From: Panorpa germanica
Lineage: Eukaryota > Arthropoda > Insecta > Mecoptera > Panorpidae
Direction: 5' to 3'
Assembly (NCBI GenBank): GCA_963678705.1
Contig: OY783207.1
Location: forward strand, 2,046,001-2,110,000
Length of the DNA stretch: 64,000 bases
The position numbers and the translations under genes are program-made. This document shows, one piece after another, positions 36,161 through 47,338 of the stretch. Numbering within the stretch: position 1 is the stretch's first letter; the number at the start of each line of letters is the position of its first letter. The notes beneath the pieces are model-generated. The model worked only from the letters and a program-made list of their open reading frames with translations, was not told where the DNA came from and did not search any database.

Positions 36161-37014
36161 TTTGTAAATGAAAGGGGTTTGAAAATTGACTAAACACTAT
36201 TAAGGAAATATGTAGTTTTGTGTTCAAATACCGTTAAATTTCATTGCAAGATTTGTGTATTTTTAAGGGTAGAACCAAAGGTAGAATCAAAGCTTAAATA
36301 AAATAATAGCCTTTAATTTTACCAAAATAAAGTTGTAGTTCGGGCCACACAATCTTCAAGGCCGGGGCGCTTGAATCTACATGACATAAACATATGATAT
36401 TTGTTATAAAAATAAATATCATATTTTATATATGTATTTATGTACGCTACTGTATCAGTTTGATATCTGCAATGTGTGCACTATTGTAATATGCATTTAT
36501 GCATTCAGATGCAGGAGGGGGTGAGGGGGGTACAAGCACGGGCATTATAACATGGTTATATTATGCCAGAATTTACATATTACAAATCCAGTATTTGAGA
36601 ACAAACTTTAAATAGTAAAACAACACAGAACACAGTTCAACATCGCAGTATGTGTGTGTTTGTTTGTTTGTTGATAAATGCTCGTACAAATTCGAATATC
36701 ATGATTAGAATATCTTACAAGTAATGTTGCATATGCACAATCGAGTAATGTTGCCGATTGATTGATTGGTAATGAAGATTCCATTATAAACATTATTTAG
36801 ATAAATATGAAATGCTGTATAAATAGGATTAATACAAACGTAATACATTTTGTAAACCTAAATAAAAATAACAGAAACCTAGTTGTATCAAGAGAATGGA
36901 GAAGTAGAAGAATATATATTTTATGTGTAAGTTAGGTTAGGTTTAGTTGGAATGATAGCAAATGTAATGCAAAAGAGAGTGTAAGAAATAAATACATACA
37001 TAAAACAATCATTT
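36161..37014. other. Non-coding spacer
   Basis: No gene recognised. Confidence 0.45.
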
Positions 37015-37350
37015 GCAGATATATTTTTTTATATTTATTTACTTATTTGCCTTGACTTTCTTTCGTCATAGCCACCATCAAACATTTTTTATACATCTTA
37101 TATAATTTATAAATCAATTTTACAAATTTCTAAATATTTCAATAATTCACTAATTAATTTTGAATCACTTAACAAAAATTTAGTATTAACAGGAAAAGTT
37201 TTAATCACATCTAATATATCACTATTCAATTTTGATTTTTCTAAACTATAATTTATGCATTTAAATATAATATGATCCAAAGTTCCTTCTTCACCACATT
37301 GACATCTATCGTCAGATTTAATAAATTATAATAATAAATAAATAATGGCA
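37015..37350 (-). pseudogene. LINE ORF2 C-terminal remnant (AT-rich family)
   Basis: On the minus strand, about 37320 to 37110 reads DDRCQCGEEGTLDHIIFKC followed by about 50 codons to a stop: the Cys/His tail of a non-LTR reverse transcriptase. Downstream is a short AT-rich 3' part ending in an A-rich stretch near 37015-37030. Farther upstream (37350-37560) similarity decays, with scattered stops. Only the tail is present, as expected for a 5'-truncated copy that has since mutated. Confidence 0.7.
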
Positions 37351-38555
37351 GATATTGTGTTCTATTATTAACCTCAAATTTTTTACTTTATATTAAAGTA
37401 AGAATATTACCACTTGTCACAAAAATTAAGCGTTTTTCTGTTGATTTATAATGACACATCTTGTTGTATTGTTCTTATATGCTTTTTTGGCCTTACAATC
37501 TGTTTAAATTTCTTTCTTATTTTATTTTCTAAGTTAACAAATGGTATTTCGGTTCATTTCTTTATGTAAAATTAAGCAATTTAAAATTAAGAACTATCTC
37601 TCGTTTACCTTCCTTTCATCTTTCATTGCAATATATCGTTCTCTCTCTCTCTCTATTAATGTACTCTAATAGTCGATAGTGCAGTGCTCTCTTTTTGTTG
37701 ACAATTCTTGCTGAAAGCCTATATTTACAATAAAATTCGAAATATTTGTCATTTAATTGCTCGTTTATTCAATCAAATAAACTAGTAGCTGGTAATTTGA
37801 TAGATGCTCGTACATTTGACGAATAAAATGAGGATACAGACGTCCCATTAAATATTATATCCGACTTGATCGTACGATACGATTCTATACAGTGTGGGTC
37901 CCCTAAAATATTTATTGTTGAACTAAAATAACAAATCAATTTAGAGAGAACAACATGGATATCAAAATGTCAATTTAAGATGTACGGGCAATGGTTAGGG
38001 TCGGTTGATCGGGTCTGAACGTAGGAGGAGGGGGACCGCGCGGGCAAACGGACAACACGATCGCTAATAGGGCATCTGTCAATCTAAATGGCAGATATAG
38101 TTGTAAGTCTATCCTCTCGGGATACAAGCTTTAAGTCAAAATATCAAAATGTCAATGAATTGGACATATTTCTCTATTCCTCTAAAATGTTTGCTTTGAA
38201 ATTTATTGTTTTCAACAGACAATAGATATAGATAGACGATAGATTATAGAATGCTTTACATTCAATAGAAGTATTGTATTATCGATTATCGATATGTGGT
38301 TCTGTAATAGTATACGTACATTGTTTTATTCGTTCAATTAATTTAGAAATTGTTTATGACATGTTAAAACAAATTCATGGATTTATGTTTACGCGTTTGG
38401 TCATCATATGGATTGAAAACAATGAAATTTGTGTGGCATTGTTATTAAATTTAAACAGTGAACCGAAATTTAAAATGAACACTGAAATTATGCATCTTAA
38501 GCATAGATAAGTAGGGAATCACATGACAAAGTTTCTGCTGAAATCAAACCTCAAA
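37351..38555. other. Spacer, partly decayed LINE
   Basis: 37351-37560 may be further LINE coding remnant in broken frames. A short (CT)n run lies at 37641-37654. The rest is unrecognised. A 78-codon plus frame (38274-38510) has no domain. Confidence 0.35.
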
Positions 38556-38618
38556 GGGCTTGTGTCCTATGTCTTAATTTCTATAAAAGTGTACTATATA
38601 TTGATAAAGTTGGTTACT

Positions 38619-38624
38619 AGAACC
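38619..38624. repeat. Target-site duplication of the LINE (left)
   Basis: AGAACC precedes the LINE and is repeated directly after its A-tail at 40431-40436. Confidence 0.8.
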
Positions 38625-38765
38625 CAACAGTCATTTGTTTTTTCGTGGAATAAACATCCTTTCCGCGCATTTAAAAATAAATGTATTTAAAAAATTATTT
38701 AAATAATTTAAATAAATTATCATAAATTAATAAATAGGTGTAAGAATTTGATTTGATTAAAAAAA

Positions 38766-39803
38766 ATGGAAAATAATAATAGGAAAAACACCTTAAGTGT
38801 AGACTTCGTCGAAGTGATTTATAGAATGACGTTTACCGAATTACACTTATTTTTAAAAAACGATTTAAAATTATCAGTGGAAGATGTGATGGCAATTCAA
38901 GTGAATGGAAACAAGATGATTGTGAAAATTGCAGAACATTTATTAATTGATAACATTATTGAAATGACAAATGGGAAAATAATTTACAAAGGTACGGATG
39001 ACAATAATTATAATGTGTATATAGAAAGAGCCGATAAATTCACAATTGTAAGAATGCACAATATAGAATATGAAATTCAAGATATAACGATACAACACGC
39101 ACTACAAGGATATGGTACAGTTATTAGCATCAAAAAAGAAACATGGGGTAGAGATATGCCTTTCCCAGTTTATAACGGAACAAGAGCAATAAAGATGATT
39201 TTAAAGAAAGAAATCCCGTCGTATATACCAATGATTGGCAGAAAGGTTTGGGTTAGCTATGCTACCCAAAAGAAAACTTGTAGGTTTTGTGATAGAGAAG
39301 ACCATTTAGGACAAGATTGCCCTACTAAAATTAGCAACAGAATAAATTCAAATGGTTTCGCACGCAGCTATGCAGCCATTGCGGGGAATACAATGAATGA
39401 CAAAGCGGTAACTGATTGTGTTGTTCCAACTGAATCAAAAAATGAAGAATTAAGTTTTGTCAATAATTCAATTTTTCCACCCTTAATGCCAAAGAATACG
39501 CAAAATGAAACAAAAATCCTTTCAACAGCTACTAATGATGATACTATTGCGATTGTAAATAATAATGATAATTTGTCCAAAATTCCTACAGCACACAAAG
39601 AAATTAAGAGAAAAATTGTAGAATCATCGTCAAATGAAGATACTTTGGCAAATTCTGAAATTGAAGATTGCTCAGATAATTCCGCTGCATCCAAAATGGA
39701 TATAGGATTGGAAAAAAAAGATAAAAAAAATAACAAAAGACCAAAGAAACAAAAAAAAGTGACAGGAAAAGCAATGGATATAAAAGATAAAACAATTGAA
39801 TAA
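38766..39803 (+). CDS. LINE ORF1, Gag-like nucleic-acid-binding protein
   Basis: 345 codons, uninterrupted. The N-terminal 165 residues have the layout of LINE/Gag-like ORF1 proteins (GYGTVISIKKETWG, then NGTRAIKMILKKEIPSYIP and GRKVWVSY), leading into one CCHC zinc knuckle, CRFCDREDHLGQDC, at about 172-185. The C-terminal third is Asn/Ser/Asp-rich and ends in a lysine-rich stretch (KKDKKNNKRPKKQKK, about 318-333) suited to RNA binding. The family's role is to coat element RNA and form the retrotransposition particle. The open frame beside a broken ORF2 is notable: either the insertion is young or ORF1 alone is retained. The start is the first ATG after the 5' UTR. Confidence 0.85.
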   Translation: MENNNRKNTLSVDFVEVIYRMTFTELHLFLKNDLKLSVEDVMAIQVNGNKMIVKIAEHLLIDNIIEMTNGKIIYKGTDDNNYNVYIERADKFTIVRMHNIEYEIQDITIQHALQGYGTVISIKKETWGRDMPFPVYNGTRAIKMILKKEIPSYIPMIGRKVWVSYATQKKTCRFCDREDHLGQDCPTKISNRINSNGFARSYAAIAGNTMNDKAVTDCVVPTESKNEELSFVNNSIFPPLMPKNTQNETKILSTATNDDTIAIVNNNDNLSKIPTAHKEIKRKIVESSSNEDTLANSEIEDCSDNSAASKMDIGLEKKDKKNNKRPKKQKKVTGKAMDIKDKTIE

Positions 39804-39830
39804 CCTTAATTTATTCAATATCTTATTAAT

Positions 39831-40359
39831 ATGGTACTAAGAACATTTGCAACATTTAATATCAATGGATTATCCTCTGTAACATCTAAAATTATGCTGA
39901 AACAATTTATTATAGACCACGATTTGGACATAATTTTATTACAAGAAGTTAATATAGAAAATTTAAGTTTCTTTAAACCTTATTCCTATATCTCGAACAT
40001 TGGCATAAATAATAGAGGAACTGCAATTTTGTTAAGGCCTGGAATAGAAGCTACAGATTGCATATGTGAAGAAGATGGACGTATCCTATCGATAACTGTT
40101 GAAGATTAACTTTAGACTACCTCTAATCATTGCTGGCGATTTTAACTGTGTGCTGAACCAGAGAGACCAACTTGGGAATCTAAACTTCTGTTCTGGATTA
40201 AATAGGTTAATAACTGAACGAATTCTATCTGATATTTGGATCCTCAAGAATAAAACTCAACAGGGCTTCACTTACTTTAGGGGAATGAACATAGCATCAA
40301 GAATTGATAGAGTTTATGTTTCTGAAGATAGACCTCACTGTAGAATACTCCTACTATAA
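39831..40359 (+). pseudogene. LINE ORF2, broken APE-type endonuclease without RT
   Basis: Starts 28 bp after ORF1. The first frame (39831-40109) holds the N-terminal endonuclease motifs FNINGL, IILLQEVN (catalytic Glu) and TAILLRPG. A second overlapping frame (40099-40359) resumes with LIIAGDFNCVLN and later SRIDRVYVS, motifs of the same domain. The join at about 40105 lacks roughly the segment that normally lies between these motifs and shifts frame. The frame ends at 40359, with no reverse transcriptase and no final SDH-type endonuclease motif. It cannot act as an endonuclease as it stands. Confidence 0.8.
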
Positions 40360-40712
40360 AATGTTTTACTAAGATCCTTGTTTTGTAGTTGTAATATTAA
40401 GAAATAAATGAATATCAATAAAAAAAAAAAAGAACCTCAAATATACAAATATTTTTAATAACTCTTTATATATTAGGAGATGTTAACAATAAAAATAAGT
40501 CATTTTGTCCCTTTAATTATTAAAGGGATTCAACGTTGCAGAACATTGCAAAATATGTGACACCACGTCCGCTAAGATGCTATCTCTTTTTTACGAGATA
40601 GCATATTCAGCACAGAACTCTTATGCATAGAAAAAATAACTGACCTACCCTTAATAGTACAGACATGTTACGTCATAAATATGGCCGACATCTCTAGCGC
40701 TAAAACTACAAT

Positions 40713-41223
40713 GGACTTGTGTCCTATGTGTTAATTTCTATAAAAGTGTACTATATATTGATAAAGTTGGTTACTAGAACCTCAAATGCTCAATTATATA
40801 TAAGGAGTTAATATATTAAGAGATATTAACAATTAAAAAAGTCTTGTAACATCACAATTCTTGTGTAAGGTTACCAACCTTACAGATCATAAATCTCTGC
40901 TATATGTATTTATATATCAAAATATCAAATATTATTTACAGCTATTTCAAGGAACAATCAAATTTGAATATTATGTCTGCCTTACCAGGGTTAAATAAAG
41001 TAAACTTATTATTTTTTTATTTGTCTTGATTTTCTTGAATATTGACGTCATACAAATATGGTTGACCATTTCTAGCGCTAAAACTACAATTCAAACTTTT
41101 AATTGCTATATCTCCGTCAATATTTAGATATTTAATAAAATAGACACGCCAATACACATTTATTAACATCAATTTCAATCAACAATTGAAAAATCGACCA
41201 CTAAGAAATGAGGACACAAGCCC
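40713..41223 (-). mobile_element. AT-duplicating MITE nested in an older copy (511 bp)
   Basis: Bounded by GGACTTGTGTCC and GGACACAAGCCC, with AT on both sides (40711-40712, 41224-41225). The older copy into which it inserted reads CTACA-AT-TCGAA at this point in its relative at about 5083. That demonstrates a 2-bp AT duplication in an AATT target. Confidence 0.9.
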
Positions 41224-41282
41224 ATTCGAATTTTTAAATGCTATATCTCCGTTAACATTTAGATATTTAATATAATAAAAAC

Positions 41283-42267
41283 TGGTTCTTGTTGCTGACG
41301 CAACATATTTAGCATATAACATTTTTCCTGTTGTAATAGCTTATATATAGGAAATTCTACTAACTAAAAATCATTCCACACGTTGTCAAATGACACGGTC
41401 AATTTGATTGCTTAAATGTTAATATAAAATAAATACAAAAAAGTAAGCATTCAAAGCAAAATTTGTATTTTTTTGTTTCATGAAACTTTAAACTGAAATT
41501 CCCATCCAGCCGAAAGCTCAAAATGAATGAATATGATCGCCGTTAACAGGTAAAGCCCAACGTTAAGTATTCATGGACATTTGATCTATATAAACACACA
41601 CACGCATACGTTAACATATGTTAGTGTTTAAATCAACATCCCTCGTTGAGGCCCTCGTTGATCAGGACCAGGAGCGCGCGTGACCTCTCATATGTTGACG
41701 TTTCAAACCATGTTGTGCAGAGACAATAAACTTGTTGATGATCGTTGATGATGATGGGTAGAGGGTAGGTGATTGTGCCCGGTAACAAACGGGATCAGTT
41801 AATATTTGATTGGTCGGGAAGAGATTCAAACATCCTGTAATATCGGTTAATAATAAAGTAGATTTGTAGCCCCAGCATCGTAACTGAACATGTACAATGT
41901 ACATTCATATTGCGTTATTAATAATTTTAATAAGTAAATCACAAATTCATAGGAAATTATTCAGCCATATCGTGTCCCGTGGCCATAGTGTAAACTACAG
42001 TAGTTAACACATATAGGCTGGTCTCATGATTGTTCATGCAACATATAGTACCAATTAACAAGGAATATGGCTGGTGCAAGTACAGTCTTGTTTTAAGATA
42101 CGCTACGTATTTGTTATATAAAAACATACATCGAATCTTAACTCTTTAATATTGATGTAAAATTACTTAATAATTTCTTCTTTATTCTATTATGTTTATT
42201 GGCTTCACAAGCACAACTCCGGCCAATATATGCCCCCGAAAACTCGGCTGGCAAAAAGGTATTTTCA
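41283..42267. other. Non-coding spacer
   Basis: No gene or repeat recognised. The GC-richer patch at 41640-41690 and the repeated 'gttgatgatcgttgatgatgatggg' near 41733-41760 are unexplained. Confidence 0.45.
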
Positions 42268-42269
42268 AT

Positions 42270-42815
42270 GGGCTTGTGTCCTCATATTTTAGTGGTCGAT
42301 TTTTCAATTGTTGATTGAAATTGATGTTAATAAATGTGTATTGGCGTGTCTATTTTATTAAATATCTAAATGTTGATAGAGATTTAGCATTTAAAAGTTT
42401 GAATTGTAGTTTTAGCGCTAGAAATGGTCGGCCATATTTGTATGTCGTGAAATGCATTTTAACGTCAGTTATTTGTTGAGTAGGTCAGTGCTCTGGTAAT
42501 GTTTTGTAGCTGTTGGTAGTCAAATAATCAAGTCAAATTAAAGAATAATAAGTTTTTATTTTATTTAACTCTGCTAAGGCAGACATAATATTGAAATTTG
42601 ATTGTTCCTTGAAATAGCTGTAAATAATATTTGATATTTTGATATATAAATACATATAGCAGAGATTTATGAGCTGTAAGGTTGGTAATCTTACACAAGG
42701 ATTGTGATGTCACATGCACTTGGAATATATACAACGTTGCATCCCTTTAATAATTAAAGAGACAAAATGACTTTTTTAATTGTTAATATCTCCTAACATA
42801 TAAGGAGTTATTAAA
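42270..42815 (+). mobile_element. AT-duplicating MITE, 3'-truncated copy
   Basis: Starts GGGCTTGTGTCCTC after AT (42268-42269). The body matches the other copies until 'ggagttattaaa', then the last 80 or so bp of the family are missing. Confidence 0.85.
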
Positions 42816-45414
42816 TTGACAGCGCTATATAGCGACTGAATTCCCGAAAGCAATACTTCCAATTCACATGCACTTCTCTAGTTAGTTGCGCTGTAATCCT
42901 GTAACATGACTCGAGGCAATAACTGGGAAATTATTTGTTTTCATCTTGTCCCTCCATCTTTGAAGGCTATATTTTTTCTATATTACTATTAAATAAATAT
43001 TATAGAATTTGATCAGACTATACCGATCTATTCGAATATATACGAGTCTACGAAAGAAACTGTGGGCCACATGTTCTGTACGCCAGGGACTTGACAAAAA
43101 CTTTGACTTCAAAATAATTCCATGGTATTGGTTTGAAGTTAGTGTTTTTGTTTCTATCCTCCACTTTTGTTTCTATTGAACACGACACATAAAAAACTAT
43201 AATGGCCTTTCTGTTAACTAACCTCTGACTCTTCTGACTCCTCTGAACCGAAGCAAACTGAACGATCATCGGGGTTTGATTTCTATTCGATGACTGATGT
43301 CAGACACTAAAAAAACTTATCAGTTTGTTACAAATTGAAAATTTCACACTTGGTCGTTCTGGTGTTTTTAGGTTATCTCCGTATCCGATATTCCACTGTG
43401 ATATTTGGAGGAGAAATCAAGTTAATGTAAAGCTGCGTATAGAAGTAACACTTTGTCCCGTCGCACAGTGACGTGTGTTAAATAAATATATTTATTCGAT
43501 TTAAATTTAATAATATACGCGCGGGTCTGTATGTACTGTTGCCTAAATAGAATTTTCTAATTTCTCATATAAATCTATGGATCTAATGGTGTCTATATAA
43601 CTCAAAATTTGAATATGCATATATCACTGAATCTGGTAATCCTAGGTGAACAGGAATGGATCTGTAGTACCAACACAACAGTGTGAAATAATACATAACC
43701 TATCGCAGTCTATTGTTTGAAGACAATAGCACAACTATTGTCTGAATTGTCACTACATTACGCACAATTATCCATTAATGGTGACTTACTTCCCCAATAA
43801 ACATGATTTATGTGACGTATAGAGTTCAACCCTTATAGCAAGTATAGTCAGAAGTTTATCAACATTTAACATTAAAGAAATTACCTGTTATGTAAAAAAT
43901 TAACAACCTTTTGTTACCTATGCTATAGTTTTCTTTAAATAAATCCACTTTTTCGGCTATTAAAATAAAAGGGTGAAAGGGTTACTAGGTTTTGATTTAT
44001 TAAGATTTTATGCTTCGTACAGATTAGTGCGACATAAACATGTGACACTAATAAAACCCTTACTTATGCTATTTTTTAAATTTTAGTTAAATACGACAGT
44101 CGTGACATCTAAAGAAATTAAGGTATTGAATCTCCTAGGTTAGGGCATCTCCTAGTGCTTGAACCACCCAACCAGCTGGATTCGCATATATTCATATTAC
44201 AAAGAAGCGTATTCTTAATTACCTTGGAATTACATTATTTGCACATCTCTACTAACTTCGCTTACAATCTACTGAGCATAAATAGGTTATGTTATGACGC
44301 TCTTTCAAAAACTTTCATAATTTCTGTGTTAATTTCACTAGTGTACATGAATTTCGTTCGTTACGATCTTGAAAGCTTACCGTGTTGTTTTACTTGAGGA
44401 TTCACCTTACCAAGTTGTATTTCACAGTATTTTATAACAAATGCAATGCTTGCTCTATTTGTATTGTATCAAGTTGCCTTTTCACTGTGAAATAACCATC
44501 GTTGCTGCCAGAGCCGGCATATGGAACAATTAAAACTGTGCCTGGCGGGAATTCCCGGGAAAGCGCATTGATTTTTGTTCTCGTTTCAAGGAAAAACACA
44601 AACAAATATATTATGTATATTATTTCCGGAGTACAATTTATAAAGATTTCATTTTCTTTTCGTAATATTCTCTATTCGTAATAGAGGATTCTCGGAAATA
44701 TGTATTTATATTCCGGTCGTGAAAACATCACCCTCAATATCGACTTAGACTCTTTCAAAACATTTCAAGGTAATCAAATTAAAATGTTAACATCTATGGC
44801 ACAATGCATTTAGTTGTACAATGCTATACAAAATACTTAACGGAATTAAATTGATTCTTAAACAAATTATCTTTCATTACTGGATTAAGAGCTTTCTATT
44901 AATGGTCCATCTCGATTTAATGTTTGCAAATATGTTTCCATTAGAAGTGAAGGGGGATTATGAACTGTTTGAACGATGTTTTCAATCTATTTTCCGCACG
45001 TTTATAATTAAAGTTGACTGTGGAGTAAACTGTCCTAAATTTTCTTTCCACAGCCAAATAATAAAGTGAATTGGAATCGACAATGCCTGAAATATATATA
45101 GTACTGTATTTTCTTTTTAAATCCACAGAATGTCGAAATATTTTTATTGATATTTATATCATTTGCACAGGTTCAGAATGTGAGTAAATAAATCAAATAC
45201 ATTCTAATCATTTGCATTTTTATCTATAGTAGATTTCCCGATTTGACTGGTCCAGAAAGTGCCTGCTTAAAGTTAGGTTACTTTTCTTTATTTTGTAATA
45301 ATATGCCACGTTGCAATCTGTTACAATAATTATGAACAATAAGTACCTATACTAAAAATTAAGATTAACCTAGATAAGAAATAGTTGTCCAGTGAGTGCT
45401 GTATCTATGAATGA
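42816..45414. other. Non-coding spacer
   Basis: No gene supported. Open frames of 61-82 codons on both strands (for example 43048-43269, 44155-44397 and 44821-45069) lack domains. Confidence 0.45.
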
Positions 45415-45740
45415 CAATTAAAAACGTTGTGGTAGCTTTAACAATACTATGCCATTTTATTCTTTTAAAGTTAGATCTAGTAAATTCACAGCTAGATAGT
45501 TTGGATGATTACTTAGTTGCTGCTGGTATTTTTGGCTGAATTTGTTAATTTCTTCTTTAACAGTTATAATATCGAAGTTATGGTTTATGTGTTTGTTGCT
45601 TATGTACTATGGGATACCCTTAAAAGTCCTTACTTTCATAGTATTTCTATGTTTGAAACACTAGCTGTTCCACAGAGTTCAATGCCTTAAGTCCAGACAG
45701 GTTTTAGTATCGTAAGAGACCTGTATTTAAATATATTTTG
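45415..45740 (-). pseudogene. Jockey-like LINE ORF2 C-terminal remnant
   Basis: On the minus strand the broken frames read LKPVWT-x-GIELCGTASVSNIEI, then GIPWYISN, then IITVKEEINKFSQKYQQQL and NYLAVNLLD, matching in order the C-terminal region of jockey-clade ORF2 (ILKPIW-x-YG-x-QLWG; APWYV-x-N; TV-x-EEI). The frame ends near 45418 with 'KLPQRF' before a stop. Several stops and frame changes show age. Only the C-terminal part remains. Confidence 0.75.
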
Positions 45741-46456
45741 GGATATTTTCAATAACAAAAAACTGTTATTCAATGCTTTAGGATTCCAACAACATCTGGT
45801 TTACACGCGAACTAATTGTTGGTATGATATGTATGTTAAATTTACTTTGCTTAAATATTAGCAGTTGAAGAGTATACAAATTTACAGAAGGTATACTCTT
45901 CATATGTTTTCCAGAAATGTCCCAAATTTCCCTAATAATCAAGAACTTTATGACGGTGTGTTTGAAACTTGCATTATCCGCACACTATCCTGGTTATAAC
46001 CTTTCCCTCCTGCACCCCTCTCACTCCCACCGGATGCTGACAACAATGTATTCCTTTCAAAGGTCTTCACCAGGTTATTGCTCATATTAGCAATATTATT
46101 ATGAAAATTGACGTCTTGTCTACATCGTCTGACAGCGCCCAGATTGCAGCGTCCTAATTACGGTACTGATTAAGAAAAGGGTTCAAGAGTTGAAGTGTTT
46201 GTTACAACACATATACATTAAGTTAGCTACTTGAAACTTTGCTATAGAGTGAAGTTCGTTTCACAGTATAGATCCTGAAGCATGTTAAGTACTTCTACCG
46301 TTCCGCAGCAACTTGTAATATTATACGGAATTAAATAGAATCTCACAATCTAAAGGTTAAGGCAGCTGCGAAATCAAGCCTGCTATTTCAAGAAAAATAC
46401 TCCAATGCATAGTTTAATGGAAGCAGCGAACAATTATTTGTGTTTATAAAAGAAGA
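45741..46456. other. Non-coding spacer
   Basis: 45741-45860 may be further decayed LINE. Nothing else recognised. Confidence 0.4.
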
Positions 46457-46477
46457 GATTAAAACACTTTCGCTAAG
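46457..46477. repeat. Target-site duplication (left) of the LINE tail
   Basis: A 21-bp segment containing AAAACACTTTCGCTAAG is repeated with two mismatches at 47318-47338. Confidence 0.8.
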
Positions 46478-47317
46478 GAGAAGGGATAAGGAGATACAAC
46501 AACAGGAAAGAATGGGAAAAATCGAAAAAAGCAACTACAATATAAGAGGATTTGGGACGAAACACTGGAGCACATTAAGTTTGAGTGTAAGGAAAAAGTA
46601 GTGAGCGAAAGGAATATTGGCCATAGCTATTAAAGGGAGGCAGTGAAGGAAAGAGGTGGATGGCGGAAATAAAAAAAAGGAAAGAAAAAACAGGACAATA
46701 AATAAGCTCGGAGCTGGGTAGCATAAGGAACATGAAAAGAGAGGAAGTACTAAAAGAGGCAGTGAGGGGAAGCAGGAGAAAGAAAGAAGTAGCGAGGAAA
46801 CAGTTAAACTTCAGTACAGAAAAATAGAGGATTTGCGGAAAGGAGATGAGGACAAGAGGATGATGACGGAGATAGAGACAATAATAAAATAGTAAAGGTA
46901 GAAAGTCAAGAAGAAATAGTAAAGTAAGAGAGTCAAGAGGAAATAGTAAAGATAGAGTGTTTATGCCTGTAATAGACATAAGTGGAGAAGTGAAAACGAA
47001 GAGAGAAGGCAGGAAGGATAGTGAAAAGATAATGGAGGGTTTGTCGAGAGGAGACAAGGAAGGCAAGAGGTGATAAATGAAGATACAGGCAATAAGGAAG
47101 GAGAAGCAGAAAACGGTGTGAATAAAGAAGGAGTAGGGGACATGAAGAGCGAAGATCAAGAAAAGAAGAAACAGAAAGTACTATTCGAAGTAGTAATAGT
47201 CTAGAATAGTTTAAGTTTAGTTTTAACTTTGAATTTATATGAAATGCATTAAGAAGTATAATAATGTAGATTGTAAAGCCGAAAGGCACACAATTAATAT
47301 AATAAATAATAATAATA
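46478..47317 (+). pseudogene. 5'-truncated LINE tail with target-site duplications
   Basis: Flanked by 21-bp direct repeats and ending in an AT-rich (TAA)n tail, the signature of target-primed reverse transcription. The coding remnants on the plus strand include KIEKSNYN, IWDETLEHIKFEC and MKREEVLKEAVRGSRRKKEVARKQLNF in different frames, resembling the charged C-terminus of an insect LINE ORF2. It is strongly purine-rich, which produces long spurious frames on the minus strand. Same family as 28361-28990. Confidence 0.75.
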
Positions 47318-47338
47318 GATCAAAACACTTTCGTTAAG
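47318..47338. repeat. Target-site duplication (right) of the LINE tail
   Basis: Contains AAAACACTTTCGTTAAG and matches 46457-46477 with two mismatches. Confidence 0.8.

Larger units (their letters stand above)
38625..40430 (+). mobile_element. LINE derivative with intact ORF1 and truncated ORF2
   Basis: About 1.8 kb, bounded by AGAACC duplications and ending in AATAAAAAAAAAAA. It begins CAACAGTCATTTG, where ACAGTC resembles the initiator-type starts of full-length jockey-like LINEs, so the 5' end is probably complete. Order: 141-bp 5' UTR, ORF1 (38766-39803), ORF2 endonuclease pieces (39831-40359) and a short 3' UTR. The reverse transcriptase is absent. Since both ends and the A-tail are present, this is an internal deletion derivative rather than a 5'-truncated copy. 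Confidence 0.85.
38556..41282 (-). mobile_element. Outer AT-duplicating MITE copy carrying two nested insertions
   Basis: Starts GGGCTTGTGTCCTATGTC at 38556, is broken after AGAACC (38624) by a LINE, resumes at 40437, is broken again at 40712 by another MITE of the same family, and resumes at 41224 until similarity ends near 41282. The long-middle block 'acgtccgctaagatgc' places it in the same subtype as 4749-5201. Its far terminus is lost. Confidence 0.85.

Noticed and set aside
36472..36535. Promoter or G-quadruplex at 'ggagggggtgaggggggta'
   Set aside because: Isolated G-rich stretch with no gene nearby; several such stretches occur at random in the window.
39368..39795. Minus-strand frames of 122 and 63 codons
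   Set aside because: Shadows of the LINE ORF1 on the plus strand.
46575..47289. Long minus-strand frames of 118 and 194 codons, Ser/Leu/Phe-rich
   Set aside because: They are the antisense of a purine-rich LINE tail; strand bias removes stop codons and no domain is visible. The same applies to 28442-28764.
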